Below, in pieces: positions 35,607 through 45,287 of a stretch of DNA of 64,000 nucleotides (positions are counted from its first letter, which is position 1; every line of letters begins with the position of its first letter). Below the pieces are notes generated by a model that did not search any database, was not told the DNA's origin, and was given only the letters and a program-made list of their open reading frames with translations. Source of the DNA: JAVDCA01 sp963819385 (lineage in GTDB: Bacteria; Pseudomonadota; Alphaproteobacteria; Rhizobiales; Xanthobacteraceae); the NCBI GenBank assembly GCA_963819385.1, contig CAWFVV010000002.1, positions 434,001 through 498,000 of the forward strand, written 5' to 3'. A program made the position numbers and the translations under genes.

Positions 35607-36949
35607 TCAGGTGCGCATGTAGCCTTCGATCTCGCCCTCGGCCCAGGCGAGCGTGCTTTCGAGCGCTTCGCCCTGCTTGAAGCGCACGACCATCTTGGGC
35701 TGGATCGCCTGGGTATAGATCTGCGCCGCGATCTTCGGCGGGGCAGGCTGCGCCGCGACCGACAGAATCTGGTGCTTGTAGGGGTTCGGATAGTGGAAGA
35801 GCGTGCCCTTGGGCGGCCCTTCCTCGGCCCACACCTTGAAGCTCGTCAGCTTGGCGAAGGACGGCAGGTCATAGCCGCCGCTCGCGATCACCATCTTCTC
35901 GACCGCGGCGGGCTGCGACAGGTGCCGCAGCAGGCTCCTTGGCGGCGGTCTTGTTCTTGCTGAAGCCCCAGATGCCCCAGAAGTACGGCAGGAACGGCGC
36001 ATAGCGGCCCTTCGGGCCGGACGGCCATGCCGTGCGTCCACAGCTGCTCGGCGACCTGCGGCGCATCGCGCTTCGCCACCGCCCAGGCGCTCGGCGGATT
36101 CATGATCAGCGCGCCCCGGCCGGAGACGAGATACTTGTTGTTCGACGAATTGTCCCAGGCGGGCGCGTCGGGCGGCAGCCATTGCGCCAGCTTCTTGTAG
36201 TACTCAAGCGCCTGGCGCACCGCGTCGGTCTTGACCGTGATGTTGCCCTTGGCGTCGACCAGATCGGCGCCGAACGCGCGGAAGATCACGCCCGCGGTGT
36301 CGACGTTGTCCGCGGTCTGGCCGAGGCCGATGCCGAACGGATGGCCGCCCTTGTGGCACGCCTCGGCGGCCTTGAGGAACGCATCGAACGTCCAGGCGTC
36401 GTCCTTCGCCTCGCTGCCGGCCGGATACATCGCGACCACATCGATGCCGGCGAGCTGCTTCATCAGGTCGATGCGCGAGCACGGTCCCTTGATCTGGCTG
36501 CCCACGCAGGTCGGCACCGCGATCCAGTGGCCGTTGGCGCGTCCGAGGTATTCGACCGTCGGGTTGACGTCGCCGTTGACCTTGATCAGGTCGGCCATGA
36601 CGTCGTCGACCGGCTCCAGTTGCTCGGCGTGGTCCTGCGGCTGCCAGCTCGGAAATGCGAAGATGTCGTGGCCCGATTGCGCCTGCGCCTCAGCCGCGAT
36701 CGTCAGCAGGTTCTTCATGCCCTGCGACGTGATGTAGTCGACCTTGACGGCGACCTTGTTCGTCTCGCCCCACTCCTCGCACAGCGTGCGCGACGCGTTG
36801 TTGCCGCCCGGGACCCAGTGGTCCCAAAAACCGATCGATAGGGTGCCGGCTGCATGCGCTCCGCGGACATAGGGCGCTGCGACGAGCGCGGCCGATGCCA
36901 GTGCGGTCTTCCCGAGCAGAGTTCGACGCGTGACGCGCGAGCGCAGCAT
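35607..36949 (-). pseudogene. Tat-exported sugar ABC binding protein, two apparent frameshifts
   Basis: The N-terminus RRTLLGKTALASAALVAAP is a twin-arginine signal (cleavage after AHA). The mature protein is a family-1 extracellular solute-binding protein (IGFWDHWVPGGNN, NPPSAWAVAKRDAP). The frame breaks near 36025, where removing one base continues as PSGPKGRYAPFLPYFWG, and again near 35938, after which SLLRHLSQPAAVEKMV runs to the stop at 35607. Both are single-base gains, so I regard the gene as probably intact in the organism. It heads the operon with the two permeases. Start ATG 36949. Confidence 0.8.
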
Positions 36950-37168
36950 TGGAACCTCCGTTTGGTGTTTCTTCCCTTTTCGTCTCGCTTTGCTTCCCAG
37001 TGTTTTTGATCTTCGCGATATCGCCGCCGCGGCCGTTCGGCCTGATTGCAGTCCGCGAACGATACACCATCGGCGATATTTGTCCTAGCACGCCTGCGTT
37101 GGCGCGGCGCTCCGCCGCGCCCGGACCTCGCCTTGCCGCGATCGGAACCGGTCCGTAGATTGTCCGCC

Positions 37169-37942
37169 GTGATCCCCGTGGTCGTCATCAGCCTGCCGAG
37201 GAGCGCGGATCGCCGCGCGCATGTTGCGGCGCATCTGGGCGGCCTCGGCATCCCGTATCGCCTGTTCGATGCGGTCGACGGCGCAACGCTTTCGGCAGCG
37301 CAGCGCGCCCGCTACGGGCCGACCATGCCGGCCGGCGCGATGGGTTGCGCCGAGAGCCATCTCGCGGTTTTGCGCGTGGCCGCGCAAGGCGACGACGCGT
37401 TCGTCTGCATCCTGGAGGACGACGCCGAGCTATCCGCGCCCGTGGTCGAGCTGCTCGATGCGGCGGCGCTCGCCCGCCTGCCGCCATTCGACGTCCTGCG
37501 CCTCGAAGGCGCGGACGGCCGGTCTCGGCCATCCCTCCCGGTCGCCGGTTTCGACGCCTTCGAGCTGCACCTCGCCTATCGCAACCTGATGGCGACGACC
37601 GCCCAGATCTTCAGCCGCGCCGGCGCCCGCAAGATCGTCGCCGGCATCACGACGCTTCCGGTGGCGATCGACGTCGCGCTCTATCTCGAATGCTACGTGC
37701 TCGGCCTGCGCGTGATCGAGGCGCGGCCCAGCCTCGCGCGGCCACAGGCGGCCTTGCCGTCCAACATCGGCCCCGGCAGCCCACCGCCCTACACGTGGTG
37801 GGAAACATTCCGCATGCGCAAGCTGCGCTCGCGCGAATGGCGCCGCGCGGTGTCGTTCCTCATGGCCTGGGGCCCGTCGGGCGTGCTCAGGGCGAGACGC
37901 GCGAATTCGCGCCTGCGGCGGCGGCCGGCCCCAGCTCCATAA
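37169..37942 (+). CDS. Glycosyltransferase family 25 protein
   Basis: The 257-residue product matches GT25 LPS-type transferases: VVISLPRSADRRAHVAAHL at the nucleotide-sugar end, AMGCAESHLAVLR, and CILEDDAELS with the metal-binding acidic motif. It would add a sugar, often galactose, to a lipopolysaccharide core or similar acceptor at the cytoplasmic face. The GTG at 37169 begins the first conserved strand. It is divergent from the sugar ABC operon and not in a visible polysaccharide cluster. Confidence 0.85.
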   Translation: MIPVVVISLPRSADRRAHVAAHLGGLGIPYRLFDAVDGATLSAAQRARYGPTMPAGAMGCAESHLAVLRVAAQGDDAFVCILEDDAELSAPVVELLDAAALARLPPFDVLRLEGADGRSRPSLPVAGFDAFELHLAYRNLMATTAQIFSRAGARKIVAGITTLPVAIDVALYLECYVLGLRVIEARPSLARPQAALPSNIGPGSPPPYTWWETFRMRKLRSREWRRAVSFLMAWGPSGVLRARRANSRLRRRPAPAP

Positions 37943-38092
37943 GGCCTCTCCACGAGATCGATTGAGCCCGCGACGACGACGCCTCTCGCGGCCCGCCGGC
38001 CGCATCTCCGTTGACTTTCCAATCCATAGTCCAAATACTCGAACGCAATCAGAAAATTCCGCGCCGCAAGACGGCACGCCAAGGAGGGACGC

Positions 38093-39429
38093 ATGACGAC
38101 CTCACGCAGATCGCTTTTGAAGCAATCGGCGGCGGCCGCCGCTGCCGTCGGCATGGGCCCGCGGCTCGCGCGCGCCGCGGACGAAACGGTGCGCATCGGC
38201 GTGATCTACGATCTGTCCGGCCCGTTCGCGGCCGGCGGCTCGGTCGCCTGCTGCGATCGGCTGCACAGATCGCGATCGACTTCGTCAACGAGAAGGGCGG
38301 CGTCGCCGGCAAGTACAAGGTCGAGCCGGTCAACGCCGACTAGCCAGAGCAAGGCCGACGTCGCGATCAACGAGGTCGAGCGCCTGATCAGCCAGGAGAA
38401 GGTCGACATCGTCAACGGCGTGTATTCGAGCGCGCATGCCGTGCCGCTCGCCGCCAAGGTCGAGGCGCAGAAGAAGATCCTGTGGATCACCACTGCGGTC
38501 TCGACTGCGGTGTTCAAGGACAAGAACCTGACACTACGTCTTCCGCGCCCAGATCCATTCCGACCAGTATGGCGAGGCGTTCGCGGCATTTCATGGCCGA
38601 GAACGCCAAGGCGAAGCTCGGCACCGAGCCCGAAGAACGTCAAGGTCGCCATCATCCACGAGGACGGCCCCTATGGCGTCGGCGTCGCCGAGGCGAGCGA
38701 GCGGTTCGCCAAGGAGCAGGGCATGCAGGTCGTCCTGAAGGAAGGCCTATTCGGCGACGCGCGCCGGATCTTTCCTCGCTCGTCACCAAGCTCAAGCGCG
38801 CCGGGGCCGACGTCGATCTCGCATGCCGGCTACAATCCCGACATCACGCTGTTCCTGCGCCAGGCGCGCGAGGCCGGGCTGCGCTTCAAGATGCTGGTCG
38901 GCAACGGCGCCGGCTACAGCCAGCTCGACAAGCTGCGCGCGACCTTCGGCGACGACGTCGACAATTTCTGCAACATCGATCCGGTGCCGGCGCAGCTGCT
39001 CGACCCGAAGACGCTCGCGCCCGGCCTCGGCGACCTGATCAAGATCATGGTCGAGCGCTACAAGGCGAAGACCGGCGCGACCGACGTGCCGCCGCATTGC
39101 TCGATGGGCTTCAACCAGACCTGGGTGCTGCTCAACAACGTGCTGCCGGTCGCCAAGCAGAAATACGGCGGCTTCGACCCCGGAGGCGGTGCGCAAGGCG
39201 GCGCTCGACGTCGACATTCCGCCGGGCGGCACCATCCAGGGCTATGGCGTCAAGTTCTATCCGCCCGGTAGCCGAGCTGGCCGGCCAGAACGAGCGCTCG
39301 CACGCCGGTCGTCATGCAATATGCTCGGCGAGCACATCTCGGTGGTCTGGCCGAGCCAACATCCGCACGCAGGAGCCGGTGCTGCCGCTGCCGGCGTCCT
39401 CGGCTTACGCTGATGCGCTAGAGCTATGA
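38093..39429 (+). pseudogene. Branched-chain amino acid-type ABC binding protein, heavily frameshifted
   Basis: The start (ATG 38093, 'aaggaggg' upstream) and Tat-like leader SRRSLLKQSAAAAAAVGMG are intact. The Peripla_BP_6 fold can be read almost in full by switching frames: VRIGVIYDLSGPFAAGG, KADVAINEVERLISQEKVD, KVAIIHEDGPYGVGVAE, FKMLVGNGAGYSQ, SMGFNQTWVLLNN. I count about 15 single-base gains, near 38252, 38262, 38341, 38533, 38591, 38622, 38747, 38760, 38815, 39182, 39269, 39273, 39307, 39324 and 39354. The stretch 38816-39181 is clean. Preserved residues between breaks argue for sequence error rather than decay. First gene of the five-gene operon. Confidence 0.8.
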
Positions 39430-39465
39430 TCCCGAAGTGGAAACCGGTTTCGGACGATCATGCTC
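39420..39465. repeat. Damaged copy of the GATCATGC palindrome
   Basis: 'agagctatgatcccgaagtgg' and 'cggacgatcatgctc' match the family seen at 9210-9258, but with an extra t in the left arm and shortened A and T runs (cgaag for cgaaaag, ggtttcgg for ggttttcgg). Because this element is noncoding, the changes give an independent sign of indels in this stretch. Confidence 0.65.
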
Positions 39466-39491
39466 AAACGAGAGCCAAAGATGCGCTGACG

Positions 39492-40245
39492 ATGCTCGAG
39501 GTCGCGGGCTGTCCAAGCGGTTCGGGGGTTCCTGGCCGTCAACCAGGTCTCGTTTGAGGTCCGCCGAGGGGAAATCCTCGGGCCTCATCGGCCCGAACGG
39601 CTCGGGCAAGAGCACGACCTTCAACCTGATCGCCGGCACGCTGCGCGCCGAGCAGCGGGCTCGATCCGCTTCGAGGGCGAGGAGATCGCGCGGCCTGTCG
39701 GCGCATGCGCATCTGCCGCTGCGGCATTGCGCCGCACGTTCCAGATCCCGCGGCCGTTTCGCAAGCTGTCGCTGCTCGAGAACGTGGCGCTCGCGGCCTA
39801 CTACGGCGCGGCCGGCGCGATCGCGCGCGGCGAGGCCGAACCGCCGCGCCGAGGCGGCGCTCGACCTCGTCGGGCTGCCGACCGACGCGAACGCGCGACG
39901 CACCGAAGGGCTCGGCGCTGCCGCGCTGAAAAAGCTCGAGCTGGCGCGCGCGCTCGCCACCAGGCCGAAGACTGCTGCTCGCCGACGAAAGCCTCGGCGG
40001 CCTCGACGCGGCCGAGATGGAGCGCGCCGCCGAGATGCTCGAAGACGATCCGCACCCGGCTCGGCATCACCATCATCTGGGTCGAGCACATCATGGGCGT
40101 GCTGATGCGCATCGTCGACCGCGTCATCGTGCTCGACCACGGCGAGAAGATCTTCGAGGGCGCGCCGCGCGCACGCGGCGACGCGATGCGCGCGTCACCG
40201 AAGTGTATCTCGGCCAGGCGCACGAGCCTGAGCCGCGCCGTCGCT
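39492..40245 (+). pseudogene. livG: LivG-type ABC ATPase, frameshifted
   Basis: The pieces read in order across frames: GLSKRFGG, then GLIGPNGSGKSTTFNLIAGTLRAEQ (Walker A), RTFQIPRPFRKLSLLENVALAAYYG, KKLELARALATRPK, then HIMGVLMRIVDRVIVLDHGEKI and the terminal EVYLG. Walker B reads as LADESLGG with one correction near 39975. Single-base gains and losses interrupt it at intervals of about 30-120 bp. It would energise branched-chain amino acid or amide uptake with LivF. The end is uncertain because the junction with livF is also disturbed. Confidence 0.75.
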
Positions 40246-40959
40246 GGTCAGCTCGCGCTCGGTGTTCCGCGGGCTACGGCTCGTTCCGGGCGCTGTTCGA
40301 CGTGTCGCTCGACGTGTCGCGGCCGGCGAGGCGGTCGGCGTGATCGGCCCGAACGGCGCCGGCAAGACGACGCTGATGCGGGTCGATCTCCGGGCATGCT
40401 GCCGCCGATCGGCGGCGGCGAGCTGTCGCCTCGATGGGCAGCCCGATCGGCGGACTGCCGGCGCATCGCATCGTCGCGCAGCGGCATTGCCCACGTGCCG
40501 GAGAACCGCCGCCTGTTTCCCCGCCTCACGCGTCGAGGAAAATCTGCGCATGGGCGCCTACATCCCGCAGGCGCGCAGGCGCTTCGCCGAGCAGCTCGCG
40601 CGGGTCTACGAGCTTTTTCCGCGCCTCAAGGAGCGCCGCACGCAGCTGGCCGGCACGCTGTCCGGCGGCGAGCAGCAGATGTGCGCGATCGGCCGCGCGC
40701 TGATGTCGCGGCCGAAGCTCCTGTTGATGGACGAGCCGTCGGCCGGGCTGGCGCCGCTCGTCGTCGCGCAGGTGTTCGACCTCGTCCGCCGCATCCGCGC
40801 CGAAGGGCTCACGGTGCTGATCGTCGAGCAGAACGTGCAGCAGGTGCTCGACGTGGTCGACCGCGCCTATCTGCTCGAGGTCGGCGCATCAAGCTCGCCG
40901 GCGCCGCGGCCGAGCTCAAGGGCAACGACCTCATCCGCAAAGCGTACATGGGCCTGTAA
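40240..40959 (+). pseudogene. livF: LivF-type ABC ATPase, frameshifted in its first half
   Basis: From about 40550 the frame is intact: RLKERRTQLAGTLSGGEQQMCAIGRALMSRPKLLLMDEPSAGLAPLVV (signature and Walker B), VLIVEQNVQQVLDVVDRAYLLE, with one break near 40886, then KGNDLIRKAYMGL and TAA at 40957-40959. Before that, pieces such as AGYGSF, GEAVGVIGPNGAGKTTLMRV (Walker A), GIAHVPENRRLFPRLT and EENLRMGAYIP lie in different frames. Its stop codon lies in the first unit of the tandem repeat at 40950-41024. Confidence 0.8.
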
Positions 40960-41024
40960 GGCGTGAGTCTGTAAGGCATGGGTCTGTAGGGCATGGGTCT
41001 GTAGGGCATGGGCATGTAGGGCAG
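40950..41024 (+). repeat. Five tandem 15-bp repeats spanning the livF stop
   Basis: Five exact-phase units (starts 40950, 40965, 40980, 40995, 41010) share the pattern gggtctgtagggcat. In the livF frame each unit reads approximately Gly-Met-Gly-Leu-stop, that is, a copy of the last codons of livF plus its terminator. Units 3 and 4 are identical; 1, 2 and 5 differ at two to four bases. It fills most of the gap before livH (ATG 41043). Confidence 0.9.
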
Positions 41025-41042
41025 CACCGCCGGGCGAAACCG

Positions 41043-41904
41043 ATGGACATCTATCTCCTCGAGGCGATCATCAACGGCCTGCTGCTCGGCGGCGTGCTGG
41101 CGCTGCTGGCGCTCGGCCTCAACCTGATCTTCGGCGTGATCGACGTGGTGTGGATCGCTTATGCCGACCTCGTCATGTGCGGCATGTACGCGCGTCTATT
41201 GGCTCTACGCCCAACGAGCATTGGCCGCTCGGCGCTGGCCTGCCTCGGCGGCGATCGCGAGTCGTCGCCGTCCTCGGCGTGCTCGTGCATATCCTCATCA
41301 TCGCGCCCGTGCTGAGCACGGCGCCGATCAACCAGCTGCTCGCGACCGGCGGGCTGCTGTTCTTCCTGCAGAGCTTCGCGACGCTGCTGTTCGGCACCGA
41401 GTTCCGCAATATCGGCGTGCGCCTGCCCAGCATCGAGATCGGCGACATCGTCATCAGCTACGCGCGGCTGCTCGCCTTCGTGCGTGGCGCTGGTCGGCGC
41501 CGGCGGCGCTCTATGTCTTCCTGCGCCGCACCTTCTCGGCACCGCCATCCGCGCCATCGCCCAGGATCGCGAGATCATCGGCCTGATGGGCGTCGACCAG
41601 CGCGGCGTCTATCTCATCACCTCGGCGATCGGCGGCGGGCTGGCCGGTCTCGCGCGCCTGCCTGCTGGCGCTGCAGTACGACGTGCATCCGTTCATCGGC
41701 AACACGTTCGGCCCGCTCATCTTCATGATCTGCGTGCTGGGCGGGCTCGGCAACATGATCGGCGGCTTCGTCGCCGCCTTCATCATGAGCCAGATCATCG
41801 CGGTCGGCGGCTACTACTGATCGACCGAGCTCTCCTACGTGATCGCCTTCATGCTGTTCATCGTGATGATGTTCGTCCGGCCGCGCGGGATCATCGGGCG
41901 ATGA
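41043..41904 (+). pseudogene. livH: LivH-type ABC permease, frameshifted
   Basis: The start MDIYLLEAIINGLLLGGVLALLALGLNLIFGVIDVV is intact. Later pieces in other frames are APINQLLATGGLLFFLQSFATLLFGTEFRNIGVRLPS, AIRAIAQDREIIGLMGVDQRGVYLITSAIGGGLAGL and GNTFGPLIFMICVLGGLGNMIGGFVAAFIMSQIIAVGGYY, after which TGA appears where TGC/TGT-like coding is expected. The corrected frame ends at TGA 41902-41904, overlapping the livM ATG. It is the first channel subunit of the operon. Confidence 0.75.
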
Positions 41905-42898
41905 ACGCGCCCTACGCCCTGCGTCGCTGGTCGGTGCTGCGCGCTGCTCGGCAGCGTCCCGGTCTTCGCCGCGCCCTACTTCATGCATCTGCTGATCCAG
42001 ATCCTGCTGCTGGGGCTTCATCTATACGGCCTGGTCGATGATGGGCCGCTTCGGCCTCGATCTCGCTCGGCCACGGCGCGTTTCTCGGCATCGGCGCCTA
42101 TGTGCCGGCGCTGCTGTGGAACTACTATGGCGTCACGCCGTGGCTCGGCATCCCGGCGGCGTCGCGCTGTCGGTGCTGCTCGGCGCTGGTGATCGGCTAT
42201 CCGTGCGTTCGCCTGCGCGTCGTCGGCCATTATTTCGCGCTGGTCACGCTGGCGCTGAGCCAGGTCGTGCATGCTGTCGCTCGTCGCGGCGCGCGACGTG
42301 ACCGGCGGCTCGCTCGGCATGACGCATCAACACGATCGGCCACGTCCTGGTATGCGCTGCAGTTTCCCGACAAGACCACGTTCTACTGATCGCGCTCGTG
42401 CGTGTGGGTCGGCGGGCTCGCGGTCTGGCGACTGGGTCGACCGCGGCATCGGCCGCGAGGCGCTCGATGCCATCTCGGAAGACGAGGAGGCCGCGGCCGT
42501 CGATCGGCATCAACGTGATGCGCGAGAAGATGCGGGTCACGATGATCAGCGCCGCCCTGACCGCGCTCGGCGGCGGCGTCTACGCGCAATATATGCATGT
42601 ATATCAACCCGGAGACGCTCTCCGGCATCGCGGTCTCGTTGCAGATCGTGTTCGCGCGCGATCGCCGGCGGGATGTACGACGCTTCTGGGACCGACGGTC
42701 GGCGCGCTCCTGACGCATCGTCGCTCAACGAAAGCCTGCGCGTCTGGTTCGGCACCAGCTTCATCGGCGCCGCCAACACGATCTACGGCATCCTGCTTGA
42801 TCCTGTTCATCATCTTCATGCCGCAGAGGCATCGTCGGCACGCTGCGGCGAGGCGGGACGCGCGCGGCGCGACGGGCAGCAGCGCCGGCGGAGTAGCC
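41901..42898 (+). pseudogene. livM: LivM-type ABC permease, frameshifted
   Basis: ATG 41901 overlaps the livH stop. Pieces of a LivM permease follow across frames: MNAPYALRRWSVL, YFMHLLIQILLLG, PALLWNYYGVTPWLGIP, RLRVVGHYFALVTLALSQVV, LQFPDKTTFY, MREKMRVTMISAALTALGGGVYAQYM, then ESLRVWFGTSFIGAANTIYGILL and LFIIFMPQ. The breaks are single-base, as in the rest of the operon. The end near 42898 is approximate. Confidence 0.7.
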
Positions 42899-43220
42899 AC
42901 GCAGATACCGGCCTGATCACGCGGGAACCTGCGGCGATTTGGCGCGTTGATTGTGATGCTCGGCCAAAGGTGGCCGCGCCTGACGGTAGTTCATTGCCGG
43001 CGTCTCGACCTCGGCAATGCAGCCCTCGTGGTATTCGCGACCTGCGTATGCAGGAGAGCAGCCTCGAAGGCGCTCCGACCGGCTCGATCGCACGGGGCCA
43101 ACAATCTGAGCGAGAACGCGCAAGCGAAATCGGTCATCCCCGCCCATGTCGCACGATGGCATGGGGCGATCGAGAGGAGATCGACTCTACGACAAGCATC
43201 CTCAAGACAGGAGACCCAAA
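42899..43220. other. Intergenic region after livM
   Basis: About 320 bp with open frames but no recognisable domain. Given the indels just upstream, a broken small gene could be hidden here. 'caggagac' at 43208-43215 is the ribosome site of the next gene. Confidence 0.35.
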
Positions 43221-43544
43221 ATGGCTCGTTTCAGGTTGAAGTCGGCACTACCCCTCGCGCTCGCTCTCGGATTTACCCTCGCGCTTCCAACCGTCACGAT
43301 TGCGCAAGCCCCAGGGTCGAGCGACTCGGCAACCCAGCGCAATCTCACCGACCAGCAGGACCCCAAGGCCTCGCGCCTCAATGACCCGGCCAACGCGCGC
43401 AACCTCAACGATCAGCAGGACCCGAAGAACTCGCGCCTCAACGACCCGGCCAACGCGCGCAACGTCACTGATCCGGCCGACAAGCGCAACGCTACCACCG
43501 GGCAAGGCCAAGACGACAAGGACAACAAGCGCGACGTCAAGTGA
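43221..43544 (+). CDS. Small exported repeat protein
   Basis: The 107-residue product has a signal peptide (residues 1-29, ending IAQA) and then a 20-residue tandem repeat: residues 41-60 and 61-80 both follow N-L-x-D-Q-Q-D-P-K-x-S-R-L-N-D-P-A-N-A-R, with a partial third unit from 81. At DNA level the unit is 60 bp (43341-43400, 43401-43460). The tail is charged and rich in D, K and N. It is hydrophilic and cysteine-free, so probably disordered or a periplasmic filler/binding protein. I do not recognise a family. ATG 43221 follows 'caggagac'. Confidence 0.75.
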   Translation: MARFRLKSALPLALALGFTLALPTVTIAQAPGSSDSATQRNLTDQQDPKASRLNDPANARNLNDQQDPKNSRLNDPANARNVTDPADKRNATTGQGQDDKDNKRDVK

Positions 43545-43693
43545 GACGATGATGGCGGGCGCCGCGCCCGCCTGCCGGGTTGCGCTTGCGTGAATGGGAT
43601 CAGGCGAACCGGGATTTGCCTGATCCATTTCCGCGTGACGACGGGTTGCGGCCGCACGAGGTGGCGCGGTCGCAATGGCGTCGAGAGGCTGAC

Positions 43694-44575
43694 ATGAGAT
43701 GCCCGCTTGCGCGAGCTGCATTGCTGCTCGCTGCCGCTGCGCTGGTCGCGAACGCCCCGGTCGCGGCGTCTGCCGAAGAGATGTCGGCCGGGCGAATACA
43801 GATCGAATATGTCCCGCCGAAGAATCCCGATCATGCGGCGCTTTACAACCAGCTCATGGAGCGCATGTCGCTCGAGAAGATAAAAGCCATTTTCATGCCG
43901 TTCCGCCTGCCGCGCGACGTCAAGATACGGACGGTGGGATGCGACGGCGAGGCGAACGCCTGGTATCAGCCCATCGACGGGGTGCCGACCGTTTCGGTTT
44001 GCTACGAATATCTCGACCAGCTCTGGAACCGTCTGCCGATGATGGTCACCAACAACGGGCCGACGGTGACCGATGCCCTCGTGGGACAGATGTTCTTCGC
44101 GTTCGCCCACGAATTCGGGCATCTCGTCTTCGACGTCTATGAAATTCCGATCTTCGGGCATGAGGAAGACGCGGCCGACAATTTCGCGACATTCCTCATG
44201 CTGCAATTCCGCGAGGACGCGCCCCGCTTGGTCATGGGCGCCGCATGGTCCTACCACGCCTTCATCAAGGACCTCCGGGAGAATCCGAAGGCAACGCTGC
44301 CGCTCGCGGCGTTCTCCAGCAACCATGGACAGCCGGAGGAGCGCTTCTTCAATTTGGAATGCATGGCCTACGGCTCGGACGCCAAGCGCTATGCCGACCT
44401 CGTCGAACAGGGACTTTTGCCGCAGTCGCGCGCCAAGGACTGCAAGTACGAGTACGATGTGATGAAATTCGCATTCGACAAGGAGATCCTGCCCCACATC
44501 GACACCGCGAGGGCGGCGGAGGTGCTGGCGAAGGACTGGCTCGCGAGCGCGCAGCCGCCGCGCGGCTTACGCTAG
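43694..44575 (+). CDS. Secreted DUF4344-type metallopeptidase
   Basis: The 293-residue product has a signal peptide (residues 1-27) and the zinc motif HEFGH at 139-143, with GHEEDAADNFA downstream (155-165) offering the third ligand. Conserved pieces are VRIT-like RTVGCDGEANAWYQP and VSVCYEYL. This is the arrangement of DUF4344 putative metallopeptidases, which are periplasmic with unknown substrates. ATG 43694 is used; the upstream in-frame ATG at 43580 lacks a leader. Confidence 0.85.
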   Translation: MRCPLARAALLLAAAALVANAPVAASAEEMSAGRIQIEYVPPKNPDHAALYNQLMERMSLEKIKAIFMPFRLPRDVKIRTVGCDGEANAWYQPIDGVPTVSVCYEYLDQLWNRLPMMVTNNGPTVTDALVGQMFFAFAHEFGHLVFDVYEIPIFGHEEDAADNFATFLMLQFREDAPRLVMGAAWSYHAFIKDLRENPKATLPLAAFSSNHGQPEERFFNLECMAYGSDAKRYADLVEQGLLPQSRAKDCKYEYDVMKFAFDKEILPHIDTARAAEVLAKDWLASAQPPRGLR

Positions 44576-44955
44576 TTCGATAACCCGAACCCGCGCGCGT
44601 CGCGCCGCGTGGTTGCGCGCCGAGTAACGGTGTCCCCGAACGGTGCGCGAAACATAGCAAACCAGATTTCCCGTTTGGCCTCGGCTGGAGATGAGAATTC
44701 CTCCGCAGACCCTGCCGAGCGTTTGCCGGACCTCGGATCAAATCCGGGGCGGGCTTTCGCCGCACGTGTGCTAGCTACGGCGAGGTCTGGCCGCTGTCCG
44801 AAGGCGCGATCTCGTTGATCCTCGTTCACGGAGATCGCAACTATGCGGCGGCGGCAGCTCAAGCTGCCAAGCGGCTTATCCGGAGCATTTTACCCAAAAC
44901 AAAATCCATACATCGTACTCGTGCTGGTTGACGCCGGCCAAAGTGCCGACGCAGC
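44576..44955. other. Intergenic region, nothing recognisable
   Basis: This 380-bp gap separates convergent genes. Its composition turns AT-richer from about 44880. No tRNA, terminator with T-run, or conserved frame was found on either strand. Confidence 0.4.
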
Positions 44956-45276
44956 CTAATGTCCTCTGGACTTCAATAATCTGAAGAGATGCTCGTTGGT
45001 TGCTTTGACTATTCGATCATTCTCGGTGGGGCTCAGGTATTTGGTGGAATATTTTTCTATCTCATTCATGACGCCCTTCTGGGCATCGATCTTCTTGATG
45101 AATGCACGCGTGCTACAAACCAACTCCTGTCGCTCGGGTGATAGCGACGAGAACTCGCCCGACGTGAGATGAGAGGGCGACGCAGCGAGCGCGTCTAAGT
45201 CGCTGTCCGACAGCCTGCATGCTTGGGCCGCCGTCGAAATCAATACGACGATAGCCGCGAACAATAGATTTTTCAT
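44956..45276 (-). CDS. Small secreted protein, tandem paralogue A
   Basis: The 106-residue product has a signal peptide (residues 1-19, ending AQA) and a mature helical domain with two cysteines (C20, C54). Shared blocks with the gene upstream at 45288: DALAASPSHLT, EFSSL, ELVCSTRAFIKKIDAQ, IEKYSTKYLSPTENDR. The gap between the two genes is 11 bp, so they form an operon. No known family was recognised; a disulfide between the two cysteines is likely. Start is ATG 45276. Confidence 0.7.
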   Translation of the reverse strand: MKNLLFAAIVVLISTAAQACRLSDSDLDALAASPSHLTSGEFSSLSPERQELVCSTRAFIKKIDAQKGVMNEIEKYSTKYLSPTENDRIVKATNEHLFRLLKSRGH

Positions 45277-45287
45277 GCGGGCCAGCT

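Noticed and set aside
38200..42900. Programmed ribosomal frameshifting as an explanation for the liv operon breaks
   Set aside because: There are dozens of breaks without slippery heptamers or following structures, in genes not known to use frameshifting.
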